Positions 43,071 through 49,937 of a stretch of DNA of 49,937 nt are shown here, one piece after another. A program made the translations under genes and the position numbers. The notes below the pieces were generated by a model, which saw nothing but the letters and a program-made list of their open reading frames with translations, made no database searches and was not told the origin of the DNA. Source of the stretch: Tannerellaceae bacterium (GTDB lineage Bacteria; Bacteroidota; Bacteroidia; Bacteroidales; Tannerellaceae); assembly GCA_031276545.1 (NCBI GenBank), contig JAISMW010000084.1, positions 1 to 49,937 on the forward strand. The letters are read 5' to 3'. Numbering within the stretch: position 1 is the stretch's first letter; every line of letters starts with the position of its first letter.

Positions 43071-43139
43071 AATACTTTTTTGCTGTTATCTGCGTTTAAG
43101 ATTTAACGGATTTTAATGTTTAATTTAAATTACATACAA

Positions 43140-43436
43140 ATGAAAACGAAGTGGAAACTGTTCTTTACCGTGTTTGCAGTAGTGCTGGCGGTCTCTTATC
43201 TCCTTGGCGTGTTAAGATGGCAGTGGGAGTTTGCATCGGTTCTTTACGGCATACTCAATATACCCTTTGGTGTGTCGTTCCTGTTTTTCGACAGATATTT
43301 TTGGACGGAACTGGGGCCTTCTCACTGGGTGAATGATGAGATAGTCAGTTCATTATACTGGCTGGCATCCGTTCTCTTGCAGGCTATCCTATATTACTTT
43401 GCTGTTTTAAAATTCGGGCTATACAGGCAGAAGTAA
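43140..43436 (+). CDS. Small membrane protein of unknown function
   Basis: This 98-residue protein has three hydrophobic segments (about 6-24, 34-52 and 71-92) and charged ends. No family was recognised. The start at 43140 (MKTKWKLFFTVF) was preferred to an in-frame ATG eight codons upstream, as it gives a normal membrane-protein start. It is followed by a strong terminator at 43470, which supports it being a real transcribed gene. Confidence 0.7.
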   Translation: MKTKWKLFFTVFAVVLAVSYLLGVLRWQWEFASVLYGILNIPFGVSFLFFDRYFWTELGPSHWVNDEIVSSLYWLASVLLQAILYYFAVLKFGLYRQK

Positions 43437-43469
43437 GGAGGGAGTTATTGGGTTTGGTCAGTTTACGGC

Positions 43470-43510
43470 AGGAGCGAACCGGGGATCCGGTTCGCTCCTG
43501 TTTCGTTTTA
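43470..43510 (+). terminator. Rho-independent terminator
   Basis: A perfect 13-bp GC-rich stem (AGGAGCGAACCGG with its complement) has a 4-nt loop and is followed by gtttcgtttta. It ends the small membrane protein gene. Confidence 0.9.
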
Positions 43511-43563
43511 CAAAGGGAAGGATTCTATATTCCTGCTTTATTTCTAATGCGCTGCCTTTTCGT

Positions 43564-43740
43564 TTAAGAAGAAGATCGGGGGCGCAAGGCTTCGGCCAAC
43601 TGCTTTTTCAGTTCTTCAATAGCCCGGTCTTTTTCTTCGAGCAGCCTGTTTTGCCGGTCGATGAAGCGTTCCTTGTCCTGGAGTTCCAGCAGGTAATCGT
43701 CTTCCACCTCCATCTCTATGATCGGATTCGCTATGTGCAT
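43564..43740 (-). CDS. Small coiled-coil protein, 58 residues
   Basis: The frame starts MHIANPIIEMEVEDDYLLEL and continues as a charged heptad-like helix (ERFIDRQNRLLEEKDRAIEE), ending in ALRPRSSS. It has no membrane segment. The sequence looks like the C-terminal tail of Bacteroidota Rpn/PD-(D/E)XK recombination-promoting nuclease proteins, so it could be the remnant of such a gene or a free small protein. It is not recognised with certainty. The flanking region has no other part of such a nuclease. Confidence 0.55.
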   Translation of the reverse strand: MHIANPIIEMEVEDDYLLELQDKERFIDRQNRLLEEKDRAIEELKKQLAEALRPRSSS

Positions 43741-43824
43741 ATACGTTTTTTATTGGGAGGTTGTACGGCAAAGACAATGCTTTTCAGGGAGAAACCTGGA
43801 GTACAGGCTGTCCGGGGGAGCGGG

Positions 43825-45108
43825 TCATGGATTGGTCAGCCACTCATTGATTTGCTTCATTATCTTTTCCTTTGTCTTTTCCGGCATATTGCTGATGCGT
43901 GCGCGGTGACTGCCGCGGGGCTGGAAGAAGAAACGGGCGTTTTTCTTTTTCTTGAAGACCGGAGCGTGTGCAGCGCTCCAGGGATCGAGTTCGCCGTAGA
44001 TAAAGATGATTTTAGGGTCGTTCTCCTTCAAAAAACGATATATCTTTTGGTACAGGGCAGGGTCGAAGGCTGTATGCTCTGCACCCGGCGGCAGCATAAG
44101 CTGTTTGAGGTAGCCTGCGGCATGGGGAATGGTGAGGTACTTTTGGAACGGGCGGGTATCGTATCCGTAATATCCCAGCTCTTTGGCGGCCTGCACGAAG
44201 AAGGTGGCGTTGGGTTGGTTTTCGGCGAAATAATCCGGACCGGAAATATTCATCAGGTGGTCGAACAGCGTTTTATCTTCGGATGCGGGCGAAGGGATAC
44301 TGCCTGCGGGCGTTCCCCATTGCCAGAAGGCAAACGAGTATTCCAGTACGCAGTAATCCAGTACTTCGGCGGCGGAGATGCGGAAGGTAAGGTTTTTCTC
44401 CCGGCAGAAGGCTTCCAGCAAGGGCAGCATGGCCTCTTTCCGACGGAGCGTTTCCAGTTGAAAGGCCTCTACTTTTTTGCGTTCAGCCCTCGTGCCTACC
44501 TTGCGGAGGAAACCCTCATGACGTCCGTCTTCCACACCGCGGCAGAGCGGCGCCACGTAGGGGATGGAGAAATCCACATCGTCCGGAAAGAAGGTGCGGT
44601 ATATCAGGGTTGTCTGTCCTCCCTTGCTGATACCGGTACTCATCCACCGGCCCGGATAAAGCGCCCGGAAGGTGGACGTTACGTGATGCAAATCGAAAGC
44701 GGAGTTTTCAGCCGTCAGACAGTCCCAATCCGGCGATTCGGGTGTGGATTCCAGGAAATAACGGTGTTCTACGAAGACGACATTCGCATTCAGCAGCATC
44801 GACAGTTCTTCCCGGTAGCTGGGCGACAGGGCGTACCGGCCGCCATAGCCTTCGGTCACGATCACCGTAGGGCGGTCGGTTCCCACGTGGCAAACCACTA
44901 CCCGCTGGGTGAAGGAGCCGGCTTCGGGACGCCGGTGATCGACCGGCTGGCTTATACGCATCAGATACTTTTCGGCATAGTGTTCCGAAGTGAGTTCCTC
45001 GACGCCGCTGATGTCTTTCAGTTGCTCGAGTTTTCCTTTCAGTTCGGCGGCAAAAGATTGCAGCGAAAAAAGAAAGGAGAGGACAAGGAATAAAAAAGTG
45101 TGTCTCAT
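43825..45108 (-). CDS. S37-family secreted tripeptidyl peptidase
   Basis: This 427-residue protein has a signal peptide (MRHTFLFLVLSFLFSLQSFA) and an alpha/beta hydrolase core. The serine lies in STGISKGGQTT, the Asp in IFIYGELDPWSA (about 360), and the His in QPRGSHRAR (about 393). FVEHRYFLESTPES and CLTAENSAFDLHHV match the S37 prolyl-tripeptidyl-type family known from Streptomyces PS-10 peptidase. It would trim peptides in the periplasm. It follows the deacetylase gene after 5 bp on the minus strand. Confidence 0.9.
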   Translation of the reverse strand: MRHTFLFLVLSFLFSLQSFAAELKGKLEQLKDISGVEELTSEHYAEKYLMRISQPVDHRRPEAGSFTQRVVVCHVGTDRPTVIVTEGYGGRYALSPSYREELSMLLNANVVFVEHRYFLESTPESPDWDCLTAENSAFDLHHVTSTFRALYPGRWMSTGISKGGQTTLIYRTFFPDDVDFSIPYVAPLCRGVEDGRHEGFLRKVGTRAERKKVEAFQLETLRRKEAMLPLLEAFCREKNLTFRISAAEVLDYCVLEYSFAFWQWGTPAGSIPSPASEDKTLFDHLMNISGPDYFAENQPNATFFVQAAKELGYYGYDTRPFQKYLTIPHAAGYLKQLMLPPGAEHTAFDPALYQKIYRFLKENDPKIIFIYGELDPWSAAHAPVFKKKKNARFFFQPRGSHRARISNMPEKTKEKIMKQINEWLTNP

Positions 45109-45113
45109 ATACG

Positions 45114-45722
45114 TTAGGGAATTTTAAAGTTATATCCTTCTCCCTGCAGCCATTCGATGGAACGGGGGAGGGCTTCTTTCATATTCTTTTCGGCTTTCAG
45201 GGAATCGTGGAAAACGATGACCGAGCCGTTGCGTGTATATTTTTGTACTGCCCGAAACACCCCGCCGGGTGTCATGCGCGGGCTGTAATCACGGGTCACC
45301 ACGTCCCACATGATAATCCGGTACGACCGGCGGAGGCGCCATACCTGCGGAAGACGCATATGTCCGTGTGGCGGACGGAACAGATCGCTGTGGATATAGG
45401 CGCTTGCCTTTTCTACGTTCTCTATATAGCGCGACGTCAAAAAGCGGATGCCCTGTATATGGTTGTACGTATGGTTTCCGGTACGGTGTCCTCTGTCGAG
45501 AACCTGCTGATAGATGCCGGGATACTTCCGAACGTTGTCTCCCACGCAGAAGAAGGTTGCTTTCACGCCGTACCTGTCCAGCGTATCCAAAACCCAGGGG
45601 GTGATCCCGGGGACAGGGCCGTCGTCGAATGTGAGGTACACACATTTTTCTTTGGCCGGCATCCTCCAGATCACCCCCGGAAAGAAAACCCTGTACAGGA
45701 AGGGCGGTTGTTCTATCAACAT
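45114..45722 (-). CDS. Polysaccharide deacetylase, NodB domain
   Basis: This 202-residue protein has the NodB motifs YLTFDDGP (motif 1, metal-binding Asp), GNHTYNHI (motif 2, histidines), FRPPHGHMR (motif 3, where RPPYG is more usual) and IVFHDS near the C-terminus. It likely removes N-acetyl or other acyl groups from a cell-wall or glycan sugar. No signal peptide is evident; a short hydrophobic N-terminus is present. Its start is 1 bp after the stop of the DUF2723 gene, so it is in the same operon. Confidence 0.92.
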   Translation of the reverse strand: MLIEQPPFLYRVFFPGVIWRMPAKEKCVYLTFDDGPVPGITPWVLDTLDRYGVKATFFCVGDNVRKYPGIYQQVLDRGHRTGNHTYNHIQGIRFLTSRYIENVEKASAYIHSDLFRPPHGHMRLPQVWRLRRSYRIIMWDVVTRDYSPRMTPGGVFRAVQKYTRNGSVIVFHDSLKAEKNMKEALPRSIEWLQGEGYNFKIP

Positions 45723-45723
45723 G

Positions 45724-48700
45724 TCAGTCCTGTGCCAGGGCGGAGTATTTCATACGGTAGCTGTCGAACAGCTCTTTATATTTGGCTACATACTCTGCTT
45801 CATGTTCTTCTCCCATGCGGAGGGCTTCCTGCAAAACCATCAGATTCTGTTCCATAAAAGACCAGACCGATTTGCGTTGCGACGGATTCAGACGGAAACA
45901 CCAGTTCAGGTTGTCGGCGGCTATCTGCGCCATGGAGTCGTAGATGGCTTCGGCCTTTTCGTTGGCTCCCAGCAGGTAGTAATACTCGGCGATATAGATA
46001 GCGCTGTAATCCAGCGGAACATTTTCGGGAGGAAGCACTTCCATGGCCTTATCCAGGACGTTGAGCGCCTTTTCGTTTTCCCCTTCGTTGATCAGCGTTC
46101 TTGCCAGGGGAGCGAATACGTGAATCCGGTAACTCTTGCACATGCGCGTGATGTTTTCATCGAGGTAAATACCGGGGCGGTCTACATTTCCCCATTTGAA
46201 TTTGTTCATCACGTTGTCGTACATCTTTTCCGAATCAATGGCCAGAGGAGAGTTTTTCGTGGACAGCGGCACAATCCGGTAAGCCAGGCCTGTCTGCTGG
46301 AAGTTGCCGTCCAGGCGGGCAAACTGGTCGGGAGATACCGTAATGGCGTAGTATACCGGTCGCTGCCAGTTGTTCGTCCGGAGCATATCCAGTATCATCA
46401 GTTCCTGTTTGCCGAGGGTACTTTTGTTCTGCAGGTCGACTGTCATTTCTTTCAGCATATAGGGCTGATATTTGGGGCTGAGCGTGCCGGTATTCACTAC
46501 GGCTGCCGAATCGACCTTGTAGACGAGCTTCTCCGACGGGATATAGTCTATATCCTGACTGTATTGGGGAAGTCTCTTGTACTTGGGGTCGTCCGATCGC
46601 ACCCAGTCCAGCGCCAGGCTCAAATCGACCGCCTGTTCGGTGAGGGGTAAAATATGGGCTATGTCCCGCTTGCCCTGTACGTAATCCTTGCGTTCCCACG
46701 AGATGGGCAGAGGTTGGGATTCATACGCCTGACGTTTCATCTGGTCGATGTACCAGTCGGTCTGCAGGTAGCTGGTGTTGCACACGCGCACGTCTGTGCG
46801 GATGCCCTCCACTTCCTGTGCGTACCAGAGTGGGAAGGTGTCGTTGTCTCCATTGGTAAAGATAATCGCGTTCGGTTCGCACGATTCCAGATAGTTCCGT
46901 CCGAAATCGCGGGTTGCATAGCGGTTGGAGCGGTCATGGTCGTCCCAGTTTTCTCCGGCCATCTGCAGGGGGACAAACAGGCAGCCCACCGAGGCCAGCG
47001 TTGCGGCAACAACGGCCGGCGCTTTGACATACTTTTCGAGCGCCTTTGCCATCCCGGCTACTCCGAATCCGATCCAGATGCAGAAGGCATAGAAGGAACC
47101 GGCATAGGCATAGTCCCGTTCGCGGGGCTGTTCGGGCGTTTGATTCAGATAAAGCACAATGGCTATCCCCGTCATAAAGAAGAGGAAGAAGGTAATCCAG
47201 AATCCTTCGATACCTTTTTTCCCGGAATAGGCCTGATACAGCAGGCCGACAATACCCAGCAGCAGGGGGAGCATATAATATACGTTGTGCCCCTTGTTGT
47301 GGGCTACGTCGTACGGCAATCCGTCGGAGGGGCCTACCCTGGGTTCGTCGATAAAGGAGATGCCGCTTATCCAGTTGCCGTTAAGCGCTTCGCCCCGTCC
47401 CTGTATATCGTTCTGGCGTCCGGAGAAATTCCACATAAAGTAACGCCAGTACATAAAGTTGAGCTGATAATGGAAGAAGAAGCGCAGATTCTCCACAAAG
47501 GTAGGCTTCATCACCGTGTCGCTTTTCCCGCACTGGTCGTACCTGACGGGTGTACCTTTTATATTCGCCCATTCCTTGTAGGCCTGCACATGATTCGGCT
47601 GCGAGCTGTGCATACGCGGGAAGAGCATATCCAGTTCGTCCGCCATATCGTAATCCCTGGTATATGCCGATACGTAATAGCGGTCTTTCTCGCTGCCGGA
47701 CTGCTTGATGATACGTCCCCATACCGGGTTCTTTTCCTTATATACCGGGACGCAGTTATTGCCTTCCCGCTTGTATTTTACTTCCGACACGTAGGTTTGC
47801 CCGTAGATGAGCGGTACCTGACCGTACTGTTCGCGGGCCAGGTAAGTGCGCAGGGTAAATATATCCTTGGGAGAATTCTGATCCATCGGTGTGGCAGCCG
47901 AAGAACGTATCATAATCAGGGCGTACGACGAATAGCCAACCACAATCACCAGCATGGATACCAGGATTGTGTTCAGTAGTTTGATATTCGCTCCCCTGCG
48001 TCTGAACATGAAGAAGGCAAGGGCGCCGATCAGCAGGATACCCAGCCAGTAGCCGCTACCCATGAAGGGAATCCCCAGCAGTACGATAGAGAGGATGAAG
48101 GCTATCTTCATGCGCGTTTCTTTTACTTCGGAACGCATGGTTTCGTAGATAGACCAGCCCAGCACGCCGGCCAGTATAATCATGTAGGCAAAGACGCCCG
48201 AATTGTAGGGCATGCCCAGCACATTGACAAAGAGAAGTTCAAACAGTCCGCACACCTCAACCAGTCCCTGTACCACGCCGAACATCATCAGGGCGACGAT
48301 GCCGAACGAAACGCCCAAAGCTACGAGTGTGCCCTTCATGGTAGGATTCGTAAACTTCTTATAGTAATAAACCAGCACGATGGCAGGGATACAAAGCAAA
48401 TTCAGCAAGTGGACGCCGATACTCAGCCCCATCAGATAGGCAATCAGTACGATCCAGCGGTCGGCATGAGGACGGTCGGCGGCGTCTTCCCACTTCAGGA
48501 TGAGCCAGAACACCAGGGCGGTAAACAAAGACGAGAAGGCATACACCTCGCCTTCCACCGCGCTGAACCAGAATGTATCGCTGAACGTATAGGCCAAAGC
48601 GCCCACCAGGCCGCTACCCAGGATGAGGATGATTTGCGCCGTACTGGTTTCCTTTCCATCCTTCACCACGACTTTACGTGCCAGATGGGTGATAGTCCAG

Positions 48701-48981
48701 AAAAGAAACAGAATCGTAAATCCGCTGAAGATTGCCGACATGGAGTTCACCATCCGGGCTACATCGCCGGGGTCTGATACTAATTGCGTAAACAGGTTGG
48801 CCGTAAGCATAAAGAAAGGAGCTCCGGGAGGATGTCCCACTTCCAATTTATACGCCGAAGCAATAAACTCGCCGCAATCCCAAAAGCTTGCAGAAGGTTC
48901 CATCGTCAGTAAATACACCGCAGAAGCTACCGCGAATGTAATCCATCCGAATACATTGTTGAATAATTTATATGTTCGCAT
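45724..48981 (-). CDS. DUF2723 multi-pass membrane protein, GT-C-like
   Basis: This 1085-residue protein has about 12 membrane segments in its first half, and the N-terminal loop motif FWDCGEFIASAYKLEVGHPPGA (about 33-55) is the DUF2723 hallmark, with acidic residues as in GT-C enzymes. The C-terminal half is soluble and partly helical. DUF2723 proteins are homologous to eukaryotic TMEM260, an O-mannosyltransferase, so an O-glycosyltransferase role at the outer face of the inner membrane is plausible but unproven. It heads an operon with a deacetylase and a peptidase, from a promoter at 49050-49057. Confidence 0.9.
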   Translation of the reverse strand: MRTYKLFNNVFGWITFAVASAVYLLTMEPSASFWDCGEFIASAYKLEVGHPPGAPFFMLTANLFTQLVSDPGDVARMVNSMSAIFSGFTILFLFWTITHLARKVVVKDGKETSTAQIILILGSGLVGALAYTFSDTFWFSAVEGEVYAFSSLFTALVFWLILKWEDAADRPHADRWIVLIAYLMGLSIGVHLLNLLCIPAIVLVYYYKKFTNPTMKGTLVALGVSFGIVALMMFGVVQGLVEVCGLFELLFVNVLGMPYNSGVFAYMIILAGVLGWSIYETMRSEVKETRMKIAFILSIVLLGIPFMGSGYWLGILLIGALAFFMFRRRGANIKLLNTILVSMLVIVVGYSSYALIMIRSSAATPMDQNSPKDIFTLRTYLAREQYGQVPLIYGQTYVSEVKYKREGNNCVPVYKEKNPVWGRIIKQSGSEKDRYYVSAYTRDYDMADELDMLFPRMHSSQPNHVQAYKEWANIKGTPVRYDQCGKSDTVMKPTFVENLRFFFHYQLNFMYWRYFMWNFSGRQNDIQGRGEALNGNWISGISFIDEPRVGPSDGLPYDVAHNKGHNVYYMLPLLLGIVGLLYQAYSGKKGIEGFWITFFLFFMTGIAIVLYLNQTPEQPRERDYAYAGSFYAFCIWIGFGVAGMAKALEKYVKAPAVVAATLASVGCLFVPLQMAGENWDDHDRSNRYATRDFGRNYLESCEPNAIIFTNGDNDTFPLWYAQEVEGIRTDVRVCNTSYLQTDWYIDQMKRQAYESQPLPISWERKDYVQGKRDIAHILPLTEQAVDLSLALDWVRSDDPKYKRLPQYSQDIDYIPSEKLVYKVDSAAVVNTGTLSPKYQPYMLKEMTVDLQNKSTLGKQELMILDMLRTNNWQRPVYYAITVSPDQFARLDGNFQQTGLAYRIVPLSTKNSPLAIDSEKMYDNVMNKFKWGNVDRPGIYLDENITRMCKSYRIHVFAPLARTLINEGENEKALNVLDKAMEVLPPENVPLDYSAIYIAEYYYLLGANEKAEAIYDSMAQIAADNLNWCFRLNPSQRKSVWSFMEQNLMVLQEALRMGEEHEAEYVAKYKELFDSYRMKYSALAQD

Positions 48982-49017
48982 ACCTTAAAATGGATAATAT
49001 TTGTCTGTTAAAAAAAT

Positions 49018-49042
49018 CCCTTGTACATGTTAAGTGCAAGGG
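49018..49042 (-). terminator. Hairpin with U-run in the leader of the DUF2723 gene
   Basis: The minus-strand RNA folds CCCUUGCAC with GUACAAGGG (one mismatch), followed by AUUUUUUU, which is the form of a rho-independent terminator. It lies between the promoter box and the start codon, and directly next to the predicted transcription start. It could end transcripts from the upstream surface protein gene or act as an attenuator. Confidence 0.7.
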
Positions 49043-49049
49043 TGGCCCG

Positions 49050-49057
49050 CAAAGATA
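49050..49057 (-). promoter_or_regulatory. Promoter box TATCTTTG for the DUF2723 operon
   Basis: On the minus strand TATCTTTG matches TAnnTTTG, with a TTG at 49079-49081 at about 21 bp, as expected for the -33 element. Confidence 0.65.
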
Positions 49058-49096
49058 AACAATAAAACGGGTTCATTACAACAGCCGTGGAACTTT

Positions 49097-49152
49097 GAAC
49101 AGTGAATAACGAACAGTGAACAGTGAATAACGAACAGTGAACAGTGAATAAC
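49097..49152. repeat. Tandem repeat, 21-bp units built from 7-bp steps
   Basis: Two full 21-bp units (49111-49131 and 49132-49152) and one shortened unit (49097-49110) are built from gaacagt and gaataac. They lie in the 455-bp non-coding gap 48982-49436. Confidence 0.95.
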
Positions 49153-49260
49153 AGATCAATGCGGTAATGCGGCTATGAATGTAACGCCGTTTCCCACATT
49201 GCAGATGCTTTCTTTGTGTCGCACCGATGCAAGATACTGAGCAAGCAGTCATTTTTTACA

Positions 49261-49386
49261 CCGAATTGATTTATGACCGTGATCAATATATTAATCTTCA
49301 TGCCGAATTAATTCAGTACCGTGATCAACGAATCAATCTTCATTCTGAATTGATTTAGGATCATGATCAACGAGTCGATCATAACT
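49261..49386. repeat. Tandem repeat, 3 units of 42 bp
   Basis: Units start at 49261, 49303 and 49345, with ccgaattgatt or close variants, and share tgatcaa near the middle. They diverge from each other at about a quarter of positions. No gene overlaps. Confidence 0.9.
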
Positions 49387-49436
49387 TTGCACTGATTCAA
49401 CGCATTGGAGTCCGTCCGAACGGTTGTTATCAGCGC

Positions 49437-49937
49437 TCAATTTCCGACAACGCGGGAGCGGAGATGAGGATTGACAGGCACCAGATAGTATATCGTGAGA
49501 AAAAACTCGGTGGGTGTACCGGAGCAGTTGTTGTTATAGTAGGGCGTGACGGTGATTTTGGCACGTCCGATTCCTGTGGCATCAAATTCAGGCAGATTAC
49601 CCTCTCCGCTCGCCGGCAGCCCTATATCCGTATTGCTGTTCGTCCACTTATACGTGAGCGTGATACTGCCGCCTGCGAGAGAAGTGAAGGGGATTTCCGG
49701 TACGCGGGTGTTGAGGTAGTACTCTTTGTCGGAAATGGAGTTGACTGTTACAATCGGATTCACCGCAACTAAGGTGGAGGCGGTGTACTGCGTTTCGCAG
49801 TCGCCGCTCGTTATGCCTCGGCGGAAGTAGGCGTTTGCCGTCAGGATGCCGGGCGAATACGAAGGCGAGGTGGCGCCGGCAATGTTTGTCCATGTCACAT
49901 TATCGGGGCTGCTCTGCCACTGGAAGATGTCGCCAGA
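49437..49937 (-). CDS. 3' end of a large surface protein with Ig-like repeats (partial)
   Basis: The frame is open to the window edge at 49937, so at least 166 residues of a longer protein are seen. It contains FQWQSSPDNVTWTNIAGATS and YFRRGITSGDCETQYTAS, typical of repeated Ig-like modules in Bacteroidota surface or cell-wall proteins. The C-terminal 90 residues carry a separate beta-rich segment. The final SRVVGN is not a recognised type IX secretion sorting domain, so anchoring is unclear. Codons upstream of the first GTG continue the repeat, so the start lies outside. Confidence 0.85.
   Translation of the reverse strand, partial: SGDIFQWQSSPDNVTWTNIAGATSPSYSPGILTANAYFRRGITSGDCETQYTASTLVAVNPIVTVNSISDKEYYLNTRVPEIPFTSLAGGSITLTYKWTNSNTDIGLPASGEGNLPEFDATGIGRAKITVTPYYNNNCSGTPTEFFLTIYYLVPVNPHLRSRVVGN

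Overview
The window reads as a chromosomal piece of a Bacteroidales bacterium (phylum Bacteroidota). The evidence is a SusC/SusD pair, Bacteroidota-type promoter boxes of the form TAnnTTTG at many starts, an AraC-type regulator beside a glycan-utilisation operon, a DUF2723 membrane protein, an HU-related DNA-binding protein, an S37 peptidase and a lipoprotein serpin. The serpin resembles the known Tannerella forsythia serpin miropin in kind, so a Tannerella-like host is possible, but this is inference only. No rRNA, tRNA, transposase, phage gene or CRISPR array was seen.

Layout. (1) 1-400: a tandem array of 19 GC-rich 21-bp units. (2) 546-12865, minus strand: an operon that looks built for alpha-mannoside use, read manA-like isomerase, ROK sugar kinase, FHS-type sugar permease, GH38-like alpha-mannosidase, SusC, SusD. 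A plus-strand promoter box and terminator over the susC start suggest a short antisense RNA like the Bacteroides DonS family. (3) 12736-14756: a serpin lipoprotein gene has been inserted between manA and its divergent AraC regulator, with duplication of the shared promoter region. (4) queF at 15718-16173. (5) 16215-19909: an AT-rich two-gene restriction-modification system. (6) 20301-35679: a plus-strand glycan assembly cluster with Wzx flippase, FkbM methyltransferase, GT10 fucosyltransferase, HU-like protein, LbH acyltransferase, several glycosyltransferases, UDP-sugar dehydrogenase, FdtA/FdtB amino-sugar enzymes, methyltransferases and a YfhO membrane protein. No Wzy polymerase is visible, so this may be a protein O-glycosylation locus rather than a capsule. 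(7) 35691-43740: a GT2 enzyme, a secreted GH2 enzyme, a TPR/DUF4132 pair and two small genes. (8) 43825-48981, minus: S37 peptidase, NodB deacetylase and a DUF2723 GT-C-like membrane protein. (9) 49437-49937: the 3' end of a surface protein with Ig-like repeats.

How it works together. SusCD would bind and import mannosides, the GH38 enzyme would release mannose in the periplasm, the permease would carry it inward, the ROK kinase would make mannose-6-phosphate and the isomerase would make fructose-6-phosphate. The AraC protein is the likely local activator. The glycan cluster would build a lipid-linked oligosaccharide containing fucose, an oxidised UDP-sugar and a 3-amino-3,6-dideoxyhexose, flipped by Wzx.

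The strongest window-wide pattern is that intergenic gaps carry seven unrelated tandem arrays whose unit lengths are all 21-22 or 42-43 bp, that is two or four turns of the DNA helix. One of these arrays supplies the last codons of the sugar permease. The serpin insertion with promoter duplication, the possible antisense RNA over susC, and the R-M pair with an unassigned nuclease are the other items worth checking.
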